Part shown: positions 26,155-35,416 of the stretch, in pieces | Layout: each line of letters opens with the position of its first letter | Numbering within the stretch: the stretch's first letter is position 1 | NCBI GenBank assembly: GCA_021151835.1 | Contig: JAGKWO010000033.1 | Coordinates: forward strand, 11,658-75,657 | From: Gammaproteobacteria bacterium | GTDB lineage: Bacteria > Pseudomonadota > Gammaproteobacteria > Pseudomonadales > Cellvibrionaceae | Length of the DNA stretch: 64,000 nucleotides | Reading direction: 5' to 3' | Position numbers and translations under genes: made by a program | Notes under the pieces: model-generated | Seen by the model: the letters and a program-made list of their open reading frames with translations, nothing else | Databases searched by the model: none | Told to the model about the DNA's origin: nothing

Positions 26155-27053
26155 AGGCCTAACAACTCCTTCAACACTGTCAGTTTTTCCGCCGGTGCGG
26201 CGTACACCAGGCAAACGGCGAGCGGCGCATCGTGATCCAGCTCACTGCCGGCCAATTCGTTTTTAATTTGCTCCGGGGCTTTTGCAGAAATAAATACGCC
26301 TTTACCAATACCACCGGCAAAGGTTGCAACTAACGCGGCAATAGCATCACTCGCCGCTGTGATGGCCTGCTGTTTTTTATCCGCAAGCGCCGTCAATTCC
26401 TGGAGCGCCGATTTGCCACCGGCCTCATAACCAACCGCGTGCGCTAATTGCTCACCCAGTGCGGTGTTGCCACTACGTACCGGTGTTGTCCCGGATAATC
26501 TGCCCGGCGCCCACAACGCGTTGCCAGGCGCGCCGGGCATGTCGATTTTGTCCCGCTCCAGCGCAGCGAGCTGCTGTGCACGTCGTTGGCACAAACCCAA
26601 CTGAGGATTCGGCAGCACCGCGCAAAATTGCGCTACGGCATCGCCAAGTTGTTTAAATCCCGTTGCACTCAATACAACGCAGACCGCCTCCATGGCCGTT
26701 TTGGGTTTATGCGCGTCCGCTGCATCTACAAACTTTGCCGATGCCGCTGCAATCGCGTTGGCGGGCGATAGGTAACGCGCAACGCCTTCACCCTGGCCAA
26801 CCCCTTGCGTCCAGGGATGCACGCATACACACAGCGTTTCGTGGGCAAGAATCGCCCGCAGCTGATCAAGCGCCGCTGCACTACCCGCACAAGCACCCGC
26901 AACCGGGTTATTCACCTGGGCGAGCGCCGGCGTATTTTGCAATCGGCCTTTGGCTTCACCAATTTTTGCGGCGGCATTGGCCAGCTTTTGGCTGGTTGCC
27001 GTTTTCACCTGGTTAAAGGTTGGCGGCCATTGAAAGTGGATATCAACGAACAT
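26151..27053 (-). CDS. phage structural protein, unknown
   Basis: A 300-residue alanine-rich, mostly helical protein. It begins MFVDIHFQWPPTFNQVKTATSQKLANAAAKIGEAKG and includes AILAHETLCVCVHPWTQGVGQGEG and ANAIAAASAKFVDAADAHKP. It is encoded between DUF1353 and the baseplate complex gene, which suggests a baseplate or tail assembly role. I recognise no functional family. Confidence 0.6.
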   Translation of the reverse strand: MFVDIHFQWPPTFNQVKTATSQKLANAAAKIGEAKGRLQNTPALAQVNNPVAGACAGSAAALDQLRAILAHETLCVCVHPWTQGVGQGEGVARYLSPANAIAAASAKFVDAADAHKPKTAMEAVCVVLSATGFKQLGDAVAQFCAVLPNPQLGLCQRRAQQLAALERDKIDMPGAPGNALWAPGRLSGTTPVRSGNTALGEQLAHAVGYEAGGKSALQELTALADKKQQAITAASDAIAALVATFAGGIGKGVFISAKAPEQIKNELAGSELDHDAPLAVCLVYAAPAEKLTVLKELLGL

Positions 27054-27417
27054 GATTTACCTGTGTGCGGTCGTAGGCCTTCTCATAAAAATATTTACCA
27101 AAAAGGCGCACGCCCCAGTAGATACAAAAACGGTAAAACGGCTGTACGCGTTGTTGTTTCATTTCTGCCAAAAATAAATCGTCAGCGGCTTTGCGCGGGT
27201 GACCAATTTGATACAGATAGTCATGCAACAACGCCGGAACGCGCGCACGGCTTTTCAGCAACATATAAATCAAGGGAATGCGCCGAATGGAATCCAAATC
27301 CGTTAAATAACCGGCAGGCACGGTGATGCCCTGCATCGTTACCGGCTCAAGCAATCGCATCCATTTTGTGCTACTGCTGATTTCCATTTTTAGGGTGACG
27401 CGGTGATTATTTACCAT
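27043..27417 (-). CDS. DUF1353 family protein
   Basis: A 124-residue phage protein. The DUF1353 pattern is visible: VPAGYLTDLDSIRRIP, then ARVPALLHDYLYQIGHPRKAADDLFLAEMKQ, and FYRFCIYWGVRLFGKYFYEKAY. HDYLY is the most conserved block and might be a metal or catalytic site, although the role is unproven. The start at 27417 overlaps the upstream stop by 7 bp, so the longer frame is rejected. Confidence 0.8.
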   Translation of the reverse strand: MVNNHRVTLKMEISSSTKWMRLLEPVTMQGITVPAGYLTDLDSIRRIPLIYMLLKSRARVPALLHDYLYQIGHPRKAADDLFLAEMKQQRVQPFYRFCIYWGVRLFGKYFYEKAYDRTQVNHVR

Positions 27418-27977
27418 TGCACAGCCTCCAGTTCTGCCGTTGTAGTTGCGGATGTGATCGCATCTTTTAGCGCCCACGCCTTTTGATAAATCGCCTCGTT
27501 GTGTTGCGCTACGGTTTCGCCCAGGGCAATTGCTTGCTCTGGCGTTATTTTGTAACTCGTATTGCTTTGTGCACGAAACTCGATGACCGGGTCAGTAACA
27601 GCGTTGGCGCGCAACAAAATCGCACGGGTCGTCATTCCAGAAATATTAATTAAATCGCGCTCGTTGCGAGTTTGGACGGTATCCATCGATTGTCCAAAAT
27701 TAAAGGGCACACCGGCAGTTAATGCAGTGGATTGTGCCAGTCCGATTTCAATTAATTTTGCCGCCTTACGTTGGTTAAACATCAATTGATCAACGTGCAT
27801 TGCAATATCAGCGGGCATGAAAAATTGTGTTCCGTTTCCATCAAGCTGAATCGTACCTACACACGGTTTAAGCAATTCAAATAGCGCATCACTTACAACA
27901 ATGTGGGGTGCATCGGATTCAGGTGGGAATAATTGCAGGCCGGTAATAAATCCTGCGGCGTCATGCAGCACTAACAT
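27411..27977 (-). CDS. tail fibre assembly-type protein (DUF4376-like)
   Basis: A 188-residue protein directly after the long tail fibre gene. The C-terminus, KITPEQAIALGETVAQHNEAIYQKAWALKDAITSATTTAELEAVQW, resembles the DUF4376 and fibre-assembly tails found at this position in many phages. These proteins act as chaperones or caps for the fibre. The N-terminal half is unassigned. Confidence 0.6.
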   Translation of the reverse strand: MLVLHDAAGFITGLQLFPPESDAPHIVVSDALFELLKPCVGTIQLDGNGTQFFMPADIAMHVDQLMFNQRKAAKLIEIGLAQSTALTAGVPFNFGQSMDTVQTRNERDLINISGMTTRAILLRANAVTDPVIEFRAQSNTSYKITPEQAIALGETVAQHNEAIYQKAWALKDAITSATTTAELEAVQW

Positions 27978-27980
27978 TTG

Positions 27981-30152
27981 TTAACCTCCAATTTTTCGCA
28001 CTTCAGTAATGTTGCGCGCAACCAAACCGTCTGGCTCTACGAACGTAGATGTCAGCACACCGTTGTTTAATTCAAACCGGAACGCACGCAACATCGATAT
28101 GCCGTTGTAATAATTTTGCTCAGTATTAGCGATGATCTTTGTGTTAATGTTCGGCAAAAAATCAATTACATAGTAATCAAAGGAAAAATCAGCTTTCACC
28201 GCGAAGCGGCCGGCACCGTAGTTGCCGATAGACACGCTCGCCGCCGAACCTGACCATTTCAAACTGGAAGTCGCCACGAGGTTTTGTACAAACTCGGCGT
28301 TAGCGATTTGTTTGGTGTTACTGCCCGTTGACGGGGTCGGTGCCGTGGGGGCACCAAACAATGCCGGAGAATTTACCGGTGCTTTACCCGCGAGCGCATT
28401 CGTTACGTTCGTTGCAAAATTGGCATCATTGCCTAACGCCGCGGCCAATTCATTTAATGTGTTAAGCGCGCCCGGTGCCGACGCTACCAGCGCATTAATC
28501 GCGTTATTGATTGCCGCCGTTACAAAGCTATTTACCCAGTTCGTGTTCGCTGCTTTAGCGCTGGATTCATTCAGTGGGCTGTCGGGAACATATAAATGCC
28601 CGTTAGCATCTCGCTGCGCAACATAACTACCCACAATTGACGGCCCATAGGAAAACGGCAACTGTGCAGCACTGAGAGTACCAATTAAATTTGCGGCGTT
28701 ACCGGTACGTGCAACAGTCGCCAATAGTCCCAACGCCGTTTGTACAAACTCCGTTGTTGAAAGTTGCGTGTTATTGGCTCCGGGTGCCGGAGTCGGTGCA
28801 GTCGGTGCGCCCGTAAAAACAGGTGAATTGATGGGAGCTTTTGCGGCCAATGCGTTGGTAATTGTTGTTGCAAAATTCGGATTGTTATCCAATGCGGCGG
28901 CCAATTCATTCAGCGTATCAAGCGCGCCCGGTGCCGAACCGATAATTGCAGCAACCGCAGCGACAACGTAGGCCGTGCTGGCTGCTTTGCTGCTGTTATC
29001 GCCGGGCGCCGCTGTCGGCACTACAATATGCGCAGAGGCATCGCGCTGCACTACATGCCCAGGGGTAGCGGCTGCACCGTAAGAAAATGGCAAACGTGCT
29101 GCGCTCAAAATACCGGTTAAATCCGCCGCACTTCCTGTACGAGCAACAACAGCAAGTAACCCTAACGCCGCTTGTACAAATTCAGTTGTTGAAAGTTGTT
29201 TTGTGTTAGTTCCGGGCACTGCCGTGGGCGCAGTCGGTATGTCAGTAAATACCGGTGATGATATCGGTGCTTTCTGCACTAACTGATCTATCAGGTAATC
29301 AATTAGCGCTGAATTGTTTGGCAACGTTTTGCGTAAGTCCGTGACAACGGAAGTGACCGAAATCGACGCGATTTTTACCACGTAGTGTTTTTTATTATTG
29401 CCATCGATAAAATCGGCTAGTGGAATACCGGGTGCAGACGCGCGTAACGTTGCAATCACATTGCTGCCAGACAACCCACCATCCAACATGCAGTCGATAT
29501 AAATATCTTTTGGCAGCGCACCGGCGTTAACAACGGTGTCCGCCGCGAGTACAGCTCTATAGCCACCCACATAACCCACACCGGCTTTTGCGCTAACGAC
29601 ACCCGCGTTAACGGCAACCTGCATACCCGCTCCAAGAAAGCGGCTATCACCAAAAACGTCGCGCATGTCCGCGCGGATGGTTTCATCCACACTGCTCAAC
29701 CAGCCGGTAAAATCGATTTGCCACGTTTGCGCCGCAACATTAATGCCGGTGATTGCTTGCGCATTGTTAAACTTCACCAAAAAATTGCGCGTTAACGTGT
29801 TGCCAACATTCAACCCAACCGTTTTGTATTTATTTTGTAATGGGGTATAGGAAACGGCAATTAATACATTGTCAGCATCCACCAGCCCAACCCAGTTGAA
29901 TTCAAAATTCCCTTCGTCCGGTGTCAGAATTACGCTGTAAACGACCTGATCGGATGCGACATAACCTTGTGCCGTTTTTGCCTTTTGATGGACGATATTA
30001 CCTGCCGCTGGCATTCCCTGGGCGAGGTTTACCGGATCGGTAGGCACCAGCCCTGGAATGTTGGCAAATACAAACTTTGCTACATTGAGTGGTTGTGAAT
30101 TGCCTTGCTGCAACGCAATTTTATTGCGTCCACTGTTCAGAATTTCTGCCAT
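27981..30152 (-). CDS. phage tail fibre protein
   Basis: A 723-residue receptor-binding fibre. The N-terminal about 150 residues match the tail-collar (DUF3751) type that attaches to the baseplate (AEILNSGRNKIALQQGNSQPLNVAKFVFANIPGL). Residues 295-438 and 439-590 are two long repeats, with a third, partial repeat from 591, each starting AP(I/V)(S/N)SP and ending in a NELAAAL helix. The distal tip (about 645-723) is unique. It lies between the tail protein I gene (1-bp overlap) and the assembly gene. Confidence 0.85.
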   Translation of the reverse strand: MAEILNSGRNKIALQQGNSQPLNVAKFVFANIPGLVPTDPVNLAQGMPAAGNIVHQKAKTAQGYVASDQVVYSVILTPDEGNFEFNWVGLVDADNVLIAVSYTPLQNKYKTVGLNVGNTLTRNFLVKFNNAQAITGINVAAQTWQIDFTGWLSSVDETIRADMRDVFGDSRFLGAGMQVAVNAGVVSAKAGVGYVGGYRAVLAADTVVNAGALPKDIYIDCMLDGGLSGSNVIATLRASAPGIPLADFIDGNNKKHYVVKIASISVTSVVTDLRKTLPNNSALIDYLIDQLVQKAPISSPVFTDIPTAPTAVPGTNTKQLSTTEFVQAALGLLAVVARTGSAADLTGILSAARLPFSYGAAATPGHVVQRDASAHIVVPTAAPGDNSSKAASTAYVVAAVAAIIGSAPGALDTLNELAAALDNNPNFATTITNALAAKAPINSPVFTGAPTAPTPAPGANNTQLSTTEFVQTALGLLATVARTGNAANLIGTLSAAQLPFSYGPSIVGSYVAQRDANGHLYVPDSPLNESSAKAANTNWVNSFVTAAINNAINALVASAPGALNTLNELAAALGNDANFATNVTNALAGKAPVNSPALFGAPTAPTPSTGSNTKQIANAEFVQNLVATSSLKWSGSAASVSIGNYGAGRFAVKADFSFDYYVIDFLPNINTKIIANTEQNYYNGISMLRAFRFELNNGVLTSTFVEPDGLVARNITEVRKIGG
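28220..29270 (-). repeat. tandem coding repeats in the tail fibre gene
   Basis: Units at 28839-29270 (144 codons), 28383-28838 (152 codons) and a partial unit from 28382 downward. They share TKQLSTTEFVQ, LGLLA-VARTG and APGALDTLNELAAAL-type blocks. Such repeats form the fibre shaft and can change number by recombination. Confidence 0.8.
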
Positions 30153-30676
30153 TAGTAACTTGCCCTATCAATCGCCCAGTCGTTGTTAAATTCAATCGTG
30201 GCAATATCAATCACCACGTTTGAAATCACTTCAAATTGATACCGTCTGCATGTGCGCCCGTATTGCTCAATCAACACCCGCAACAATTCAGAATTTTGTG
30301 AAAGTTGGTTATCGGAAAGATTTAAAACAATCACATCCCAATCGCGCCCCTCGACGCGTTCGTTAATCTCGACGTATCCAATTCCCAGTCGCTCGAAAAT
30401 GCGTTTGAATCCGGCAACCGACCCCGCGTCCACAGCATTGATAAATGCGTATTTCACCCGGCGTCGAAACAGCCACAACGGTTCGTTGTTAAACCGCGTA
30501 ATGTCACGTTGCCAGGCAATCATTTTTAAAATGCTTTCGGTGCAGGTTTCAGGATCAGTTTGTGTAAGCAACCAGCGCAAACTGGTTTCAATCGATTCCC
30601 AATAGGCTTGCGCTGCTTTCACAAGCGGAATGGAATTACCAAGCGATTCCCAAAACGGCAGTTTTAACTTAAGCAT
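30152..30676 (-). CDS. phage tail protein I
   Basis: A 174-residue baseplate protein of the P2 gpI family. Typical features are the AYWESIETSLRWLLTQTDPETCTESILKMIAWQRDITRF segment and LWLFRRRVKYAFINAVDAGSVAGFKRIFERLGI. gpI sits between the J wedge and the tail fibre in P2-like phages, as it does here. It overlaps the J gene by 8 bp and the fibre gene by 1 bp. Confidence 0.88.
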   Translation of the reverse strand: MLKLKLPFWESLGNSIPLVKAAQAYWESIETSLRWLLTQTDPETCTESILKMIAWQRDITRFNNEPLWLFRRRVKYAFINAVDAGSVAGFKRIFERLGIGYVEINERVEGRDWDVIVLNLSDNQLSQNSELLRVLIEQYGRTCRRYQFEVISNVVIDIATIEFNNDWAIDRASY

Positions 30677-31847
30677 CGAGCACCACCTGCAATGAACTCA
30701 AACGCGCAACGCTTAACTGGTTAACAATCGATGCCAGGTTAAAACGCACCAGGTATAAATCCGGGAACAACGCGTGCAACTCACCCGCTAAACGCGAGAA
30801 CGAGAACTCGCTCCACGGTTGCGTTACCGAAATGGCATATTGATTGTTTTGGCGAAATGCAGCGGCAACGGCACCTTGCACGCTATCTTTTAACGCCTGC
30901 TTTTCTTCCAGCGTCAAATTAGGTTGGGGCGTAATGGTCACAATTAAGTTGTGTGTGGTTTCCGGCATCGCAAATACACGCAAATCATCACCATGCCCGT
31001 GATTGCCGTCGTTCATCACGTGCGATTCAATGTCTGCTAACAGTTGCTGGCTGGGCTGGCCAACATCCATTAAAATATAAGCGTTGGCAGTGCCAGGGCC
31101 TCGCGGTGCGTTATGTTCAAAAAAGACATTGCGAGTATTAATGTTCGCAAAGCTGGTAATAATTTTTGTATACACAGCGTCAGTATGGAACTGGTTGCCT
31201 GCGGTAAACTGATTGCGAATACGCAAGCGATAATCATCGTCTTTTTCTTCGTCAGCGCCCGCGCTCTGTAACCAGTTCACAGGATTCGTTACGCTATCAA
31301 TGCCCGCGAGTGGAACCGGCAATACGCCGTAAAATCCTGCAGGAAGGTTGTACCCTGCCCCAACTTCCGCCGCGACACAGGGCACCGTTATGCTGGCAAC
31401 ACCGTCCAACAACGTTGCACTTTGCGCTGTAACAACGTGATAAACCTTTCCATTGATTACCGGGCTTTGCACAATCGTTCCCACAGGAATAACGACTTCG
31501 CCGGCGGTAAGTACTCGATTAAAAATCAAAATACCTTCCGCTTTTTCAGCAAGCTTTTTGGGCAAATTTACTGCCCAGCCAAACAGTTCAAGGAATGGAC
31601 CTTTCGCCGACTTCAAAAACATGTTGGGCAGCAATTGCAATAATAAAAAATCTTTCACCAGCCATAACAAAGGAGCTGTAATCAAGGCCGTGATAATTCG
31701 CCAAAAGGGTGAATACGCACTGTTATTGTTAAACGGTGATTCGGCGTCAGTTGCCTCCTGGTTCCAACGCGCTTTTGCCGCTGTTTCCGTTAACGGCAAA
31801 CCGGCATCAACAATTATTTTTTCAAACGTTTTGCTGTCTTCACTCAC
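30669..31847 (-). CDS. baseplate J-like protein
   Basis: A 392-residue baseplate wedge protein with a GTG start. It shows the gpJ core: EGILIFNRVLTAGEVVIPVGTIVQSP, then VPCVAAEVGAGYNLPAGFYGVLPVPLAGIDSVTNPVNWLQSAGADEEKDDDYRLRIRNQF, and ANAYILMDVGQPSQQLLADIESHVMNDGNHGHGDDLRVFAMPE. It overlaps the DUF2590 gene by 4 bp. J forms the outer baseplate in contractile tails. Confidence 0.93.
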   Translation of the reverse strand: MSEDSKTFEKIIVDAGLPLTETAAKARWNQEATDAESPFNNNSAYSPFWRIITALITAPLLWLVKDFLLLQLLPNMFLKSAKGPFLELFGWAVNLPKKLAEKAEGILIFNRVLTAGEVVIPVGTIVQSPVINGKVYHVVTAQSATLLDGVASITVPCVAAEVGAGYNLPAGFYGVLPVPLAGIDSVTNPVNWLQSAGADEEKDDDYRLRIRNQFTAGNQFHTDAVYTKIITSFANINTRNVFFEHNAPRGPGTANAYILMDVGQPSQQLLADIESHVMNDGNHGHGDDLRVFAMPETTHNLIVTITPQPNLTLEEKQALKDSVQGAVAAAFRQNNQYAISVTQPWSEFSFSRLAGELHALFPDLYLVRFNLASIVNQLSVARLSSLQVVLDA

Positions 31848-32164
31848 AGACTGAACCCCACATCACCGTATTTCATGGTTGTTGCCGTTAATAAAAATGT
31901 GTCATTGGTTTCGCGCACCAGTGATGCAGTACCAGGGCGAATGCGTTCATCGTTTTCCACCAGTTCCTCGATCAGCGTCATAAAATATTGCACGCGCTGC
32001 GCGTTACGCTCCGCAATCATGTCAATGAGATACCCACTTTCCCGGATCATGTTTTTGATGTCCTGCGCAATGCTCTCGCGGCCAGTCACAAACAACGGCA
32101 AACCGAATGAGTCCAGGGCGATACTGTCGCCACTAATTAAAATGTCGAAATAGTCCCCGGACAT
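31844..32164 (-). CDS. DUF2590 family baseplate protein
   Basis: A 106-residue protein matching the DUF2590 pattern (YFDILISGDSIALDSFGLPLFVTGRESIAQDIKNMIRESGYLIDMIAERN). By position it takes the place of P2 gpW/gp25, the wedge protein before J. It overlaps the tape measure gene by one base. Confidence 0.85.
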   Translation of the reverse strand: MSGDYFDILISGDSIALDSFGLPLFVTGRESIAQDIKNMIRESGYLIDMIAERNAQRVQYFMTLIEELVENDERIRPGTASLVRETNDTFLLTATTMKYGDVGFSL

Positions 32165-34605
32165 TAACCACCCGCCATGCGCAATTGATCGGCAATGCTG
32201 TAGCCATCCACTTTTTGTGTTGTGTTCACATTCAGCGAACCGATGTGTGTCGTGCGGTTGCTGTTCGCTGTGTTGAATTGCTGCTGTAATCCGCCCGGCG
32301 GAACGTTCTGCATTGGCGCCGCTGGTGGCGGCATTAAGTCCGCGCGCTCGCGCTCCACCTTTTCGTTAGCCGCATCGGCACGCGCAATGGATTCCGGAAC
32401 TTTTACCGGTGCAGGCGCGGCCACTACAGGAACTTTTACCGGTTCAGTGACTTGCACACGCGCAGGAATGTTTACAGGCTCAACAACCTTAACCGCTGCC
32501 GGTGTTTTTAAAGGATTGGTGGCTTGTTCCAGTTGCGGCGATAACGGGCTGGGGCGATTCCAGGTTGAATCGTTTGCTGCTACCGCACCAGGCACAACCG
32601 GCGCCGCTTGTTTTGCCTCGATGTTAATGCCCGGAATTAAATTCAATGCACCCACTAACATCTGATCGATGTTATTGAGAATTTCAAATGGGTTTAAGTC
32701 GGATAACCATTTTTTAAATTGCTCAAACCACGTCGGTATTTTTTCCAGTGCAGTGATAAGCAAATCCACAGTACCAATGGCAAGCGTCAATGGCATAAAC
32801 AACGCACTCAAAAATACGTTGTCCTGGATTAGCCCGGTGAACGCATTCCAACGGCCAATAACCCAATCAATAGCACCTACAACAGCGCTATAAATCACGG
32901 TTCCAATGGTCATTAAAAACGCGGGGATTTTTGCGAGCGTGCTAATAAACAACACCGCTAGATCAACCGTTAAAAACAGCGGCGCAAATAAAAATTTAAG
33001 CACGGTGGTTTGTTCAATGGCCGAACGGAACGCCGTCCACTTATCGGTAATCCACGTCAGCGCACCCACAGCCGCCGCTTTTACTGCATCCCAGTTTTTA
33101 ACCAGCATCACAAGGCCTGCCACCAGCGCGACAACGCCCACCACAATCCAGGTAACAGGGTTAGCCAGCAACGCCGCAGCAAATGCCCACGCGGCTTTCG
33201 TGCTGAGTAGTAACGTGTTTCTAAACACTTTCAGCGCGATAGCCGCCGCCGGTAGTAATTTGGTGCCAACCGCAAGCTGGAAGTTAAACATTACCCACGC
33301 GTAGCGAATGGCTCTTAACAGCGGCCCAAAGGGCACCAGAGCAATTTTCAAAATCGACAGGCCAACGGTGTACCCGGCCATCGCAATAATGCCCACGCCT
33401 TTGGCAACGGCCAGCGCGGCAACAACCGCCGTTAACGCCATGATGCCCAGCGTGACTTTTGCGAGGAAACCAAATAGATGCGGGTATTTATTTATCCATT
33501 TGTTCAGCAATGCGAGGTGTTCAATACCGGCGTGATAAAACGGCATGAGTGCCTTTTCCACCAGCGCACCAAAACTGATTCGCACGGCGGTGCCGCCTTG
33601 TTGCAAACGTGCCAATGGATCGGCTAATTGCTCGGCTTTCCAGCGTGCCTGTTCCATGCCGTTAACCTTGCCAATTTCAGTGATGGCGTCACTTAATCCG
33701 GAGGTGTTATTTAATAATAATTTGATAGTGGCAACGGCTTCATCGGAGCCAAACGCTTTTTTCAAAGCATCGCTTTTCGCAACGGTATCGATAGCGCCGA
33801 ATTTACCCTGGAGCTTTGCCAGAATGTCATTCACCGGCAACATGCGCCCCCCGCTGTCAGTGAAGCGTAAGCCCAATTCTTTTTGGGCAGCCCCTACGCC
33901 GCGCAGGAAGGCCTTGTACTTCGTACCCGCTTCGCTACCACTCATGGTGGCTTGCAGTTGCCCCAGCACCGCCATTTGTTCGTTAATCGCGATTCCGTGG
34001 GCTTGTGCATCAGCACCCAGCGACGTAAACGCCGCACTCATTTGCATACCGTCGGATTTAAAAATATCCACAGCCATGGAAGTTTGACCGGTCAACACTT
34101 CGATCCAGCGCGCACGACCCATTTTGTCGGCAGTGTTTTGGAAAATGCCGTACATGGTGCCCATGTAATTGGTGATCGTGGCGGCATCCGCTTTAGCGCC
34201 TTTAGCCAGGACGTTGCCCGCTTCGGTAAAACGGATAAGTTCGTCCCCGGACAGCCCTGCAATCGCGCTCTGGATTTCGTAGGAACTGTTTACAAACGCA
34301 GCAGCACTTTCGCCATATCGAATGGAAAAACTCAATGCCGTTCGCCCGAGTTTATTTAACGTCGCCTCGGCAACGCCCAGGGTGCGCACGCCGGCAATTT
34401 CTTTGTAGAACTCGCGGTAATCGTTGGTCATTGCATTAAACGCAAGACCAACGCCCCAAATACCTGCGCCGCCGGTAAGTATCTCGCCAAAGCCCACTTT
34501 GGTTTTTTCGATCAAATCATTAACCGCGTTGCCTGCCCGCTTGGCCGGTGCAGTGATCTTATCGATCATCTCCACACGCATTAACAACTTTTCCAATCGG
34601 GTCAT
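32164..34605 (-). CDS. phage tail tape measure protein
   Basis: An 813-residue protein that sets tail length. The first third is helical with the TP901-type core (AAAFVNSSYEIQSAIAGLSGDELIRFTEAGNVLAKGAKADAATITNYMGTMYGIF). The middle contains several hydrophobic helices (VTLGIMALTAVVAALAVAKGVGIIAMAG; AFAAALLANPVTWIVVGVVALVAGLVML). The C-terminal part is proline-rich, with a VTEPVKVP-like repeat. Located immediately after the tail chaperone genes. Confidence 0.92.
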   Translation of the reverse strand: MTRLEKLLMRVEMIDKITAPAKRAGNAVNDLIEKTKVGFGEILTGGAGIWGVGLAFNAMTNDYREFYKEIAGVRTLGVAEATLNKLGRTALSFSIRYGESAAAFVNSSYEIQSAIAGLSGDELIRFTEAGNVLAKGAKADAATITNYMGTMYGIFQNTADKMGRARWIEVLTGQTSMAVDIFKSDGMQMSAAFTSLGADAQAHGIAINEQMAVLGQLQATMSGSEAGTKYKAFLRGVGAAQKELGLRFTDSGGRMLPVNDILAKLQGKFGAIDTVAKSDALKKAFGSDEAVATIKLLLNNTSGLSDAITEIGKVNGMEQARWKAEQLADPLARLQQGGTAVRISFGALVEKALMPFYHAGIEHLALLNKWINKYPHLFGFLAKVTLGIMALTAVVAALAVAKGVGIIAMAGYTVGLSILKIALVPFGPLLRAIRYAWVMFNFQLAVGTKLLPAAAIALKVFRNTLLLSTKAAWAFAAALLANPVTWIVVGVVALVAGLVMLVKNWDAVKAAAVGALTWITDKWTAFRSAIEQTTVLKFLFAPLFLTVDLAVLFISTLAKIPAFLMTIGTVIYSAVVGAIDWVIGRWNAFTGLIQDNVFLSALFMPLTLAIGTVDLLITALEKIPTWFEQFKKWLSDLNPFEILNNIDQMLVGALNLIPGINIEAKQAAPVVPGAVAANDSTWNRPSPLSPQLEQATNPLKTPAAVKVVEPVNIPARVQVTEPVKVPVVAAPAPVKVPESIARADAANEKVERERADLMPPPAAPMQNVPPGGLQQQFNTANSNRTTHIGSLNVNTTQKVDGYSIADQLRMAGG

Positions 34606-34608
34606 AGG

Positions 34609-34743
34609 TTACTTACCGTTGTGCGCAAGCGCGTATCCGTTTGCGACTGAGTTTTTAAAATTTTCCCAGTAGTTTTTTTCCAAATGCAGCGCCGTGGCCA
34701 GCACCTCAACATCGTTATAATCACTACCGGGCAAATGCTTCAT
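34609..34743 (-). CDS. DUF6890-like small protein / tail chaperone frameshift extension
   Basis: A 44-residue frame from the ATG at 34743, ending 3 bp before the tape measure start. MKHLPGSDYNDVEVLATALHLEKNYWENFKNSVANGYALAHNGK matches the short DUF6890 proteins of P2-like phages (an LP motif, a hydrophobic helix, and VANG near the end). There is no good ribosome site. The frame stays open upstream through the end of the 102-residue chaperone gene in the -1 frame, so it may instead be the C-terminal half of a frameshift product. Confidence 0.6.
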   Translation of the reverse strand: MKHLPGSDYNDVEVLATALHLEKNYWENFKNSVANGYALAHNGK

Positions 34744-34778
34744 GGCCAATGCCTGGTAGTGGCTATAAGCGTTCTCGC

Positions 34779-35087
34779 TTATGCTGTCACTGAGGCGCTG
34801 GATTTCTTTACAACGAAACTAAGGTCCGGTGTATAGGCTTCCAGTAAGGCGCCAGCCAATTGCACTTCACCGCCCGGTGTTTTATCCAGAAAGTCACGCA
34901 ACGCAGCTTTCTGTTTTTCATCAACGGTAGTCATCAAAAAGTTATGACTGGGTGCAACCTTGTTCGCTTGCGTCACGCTGTTGATATATTTGTTGTAATC
35001 GTCGCGGCCAATATCGAAACGGATATCAACCTCACCGACACCAACCGTTAAAACTTGACCATTCTTTTTTTCGCTACTCATGTTCAT
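34779..35087 (-). CDS. tail assembly chaperone (E-type)
   Basis: A 102-residue acidic protein upstream of the tape measure gene, the fixed place of tail assembly chaperones. It includes VDIRFDIGRDDYNKYINSVTQANKVAPSHNFLMTTVDEKQKAALRDFLDKTPGGEVQLAGALLEAYTPDLSF. It should coat the tape measure while the tail forms. The end overlaps the -1 frame that continues into the 34609-34743 ORF. Confidence 0.78.
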   Translation of the reverse strand: MNMSSEKKNGQVLTVGVGEVDIRFDIGRDDYNKYINSVTQANKVAPSHNFLMTTVDEKQKAALRDFLDKTPGGEVQLAGALLEAYTPDLSFVVKKSSASVTA

Positions 35088-35106
35088 AATCCCCGAGGAT
35101 AGTTAG

Positions 35107-35364
35107 TTAATTTTTCAAAACGTCTTTAATGCCCAACACAATCACGCTGGCAATTCCAGTGCAAAAAATAGTAATCAGTGCACGCATGGTGAACTTTCCG
35201 ATTTGTTCAGCAGCAAGGCGTTGTTTGCGTAAGTGAGCAAAGTCGGCTTGGCTCTCACGAAAGTTTTCAGCGTCAATCCCCAACTTTTGCAACACATCGG
35301 TCACCGCTTTTTTTGAGCCATCGGCTACCGCTTGTTCCAGTTCCTGCTTTGTTATCTCACTCAC
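35107..35364 (-). CDS. DUF6127-like membrane protein (holin-like)
   Basis: An 85-residue protein with a GTG start. The N-terminal half is a charged helix (SEITKQELEQAVADGSKKAVTDVLQKLGIDAENFRESQADFAHLRKQR). One membrane segment follows (ALITIFCTGIASVIVLGI, residues about 61-78). It resembles DUF6127 proteins of phage tails. It lies between spanins and tail chaperone, and might be a second holin or pinholin. Confidence 0.65.
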   Translation of the reverse strand: MSEITKQELEQAVADGSKKAVTDVLQKLGIDAENFRESQADFAHLRKQRLAAEQIGKFTMRALITIFCTGIASVIVLGIKDVLKN

Positions 35365-35416
35365 GTTGCGGCCTCACTGCATCACATTGGGAAAATTTAT
35401 TTAGTCGCTTGCCCAG

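Noticed and set aside
28220..29270. Diversity-generating retroelement target
   Set aside because: The tail fibre repeats are ordinary shaft repeats; no reverse transcriptase or adenine-biased template repeat was seen in the window.
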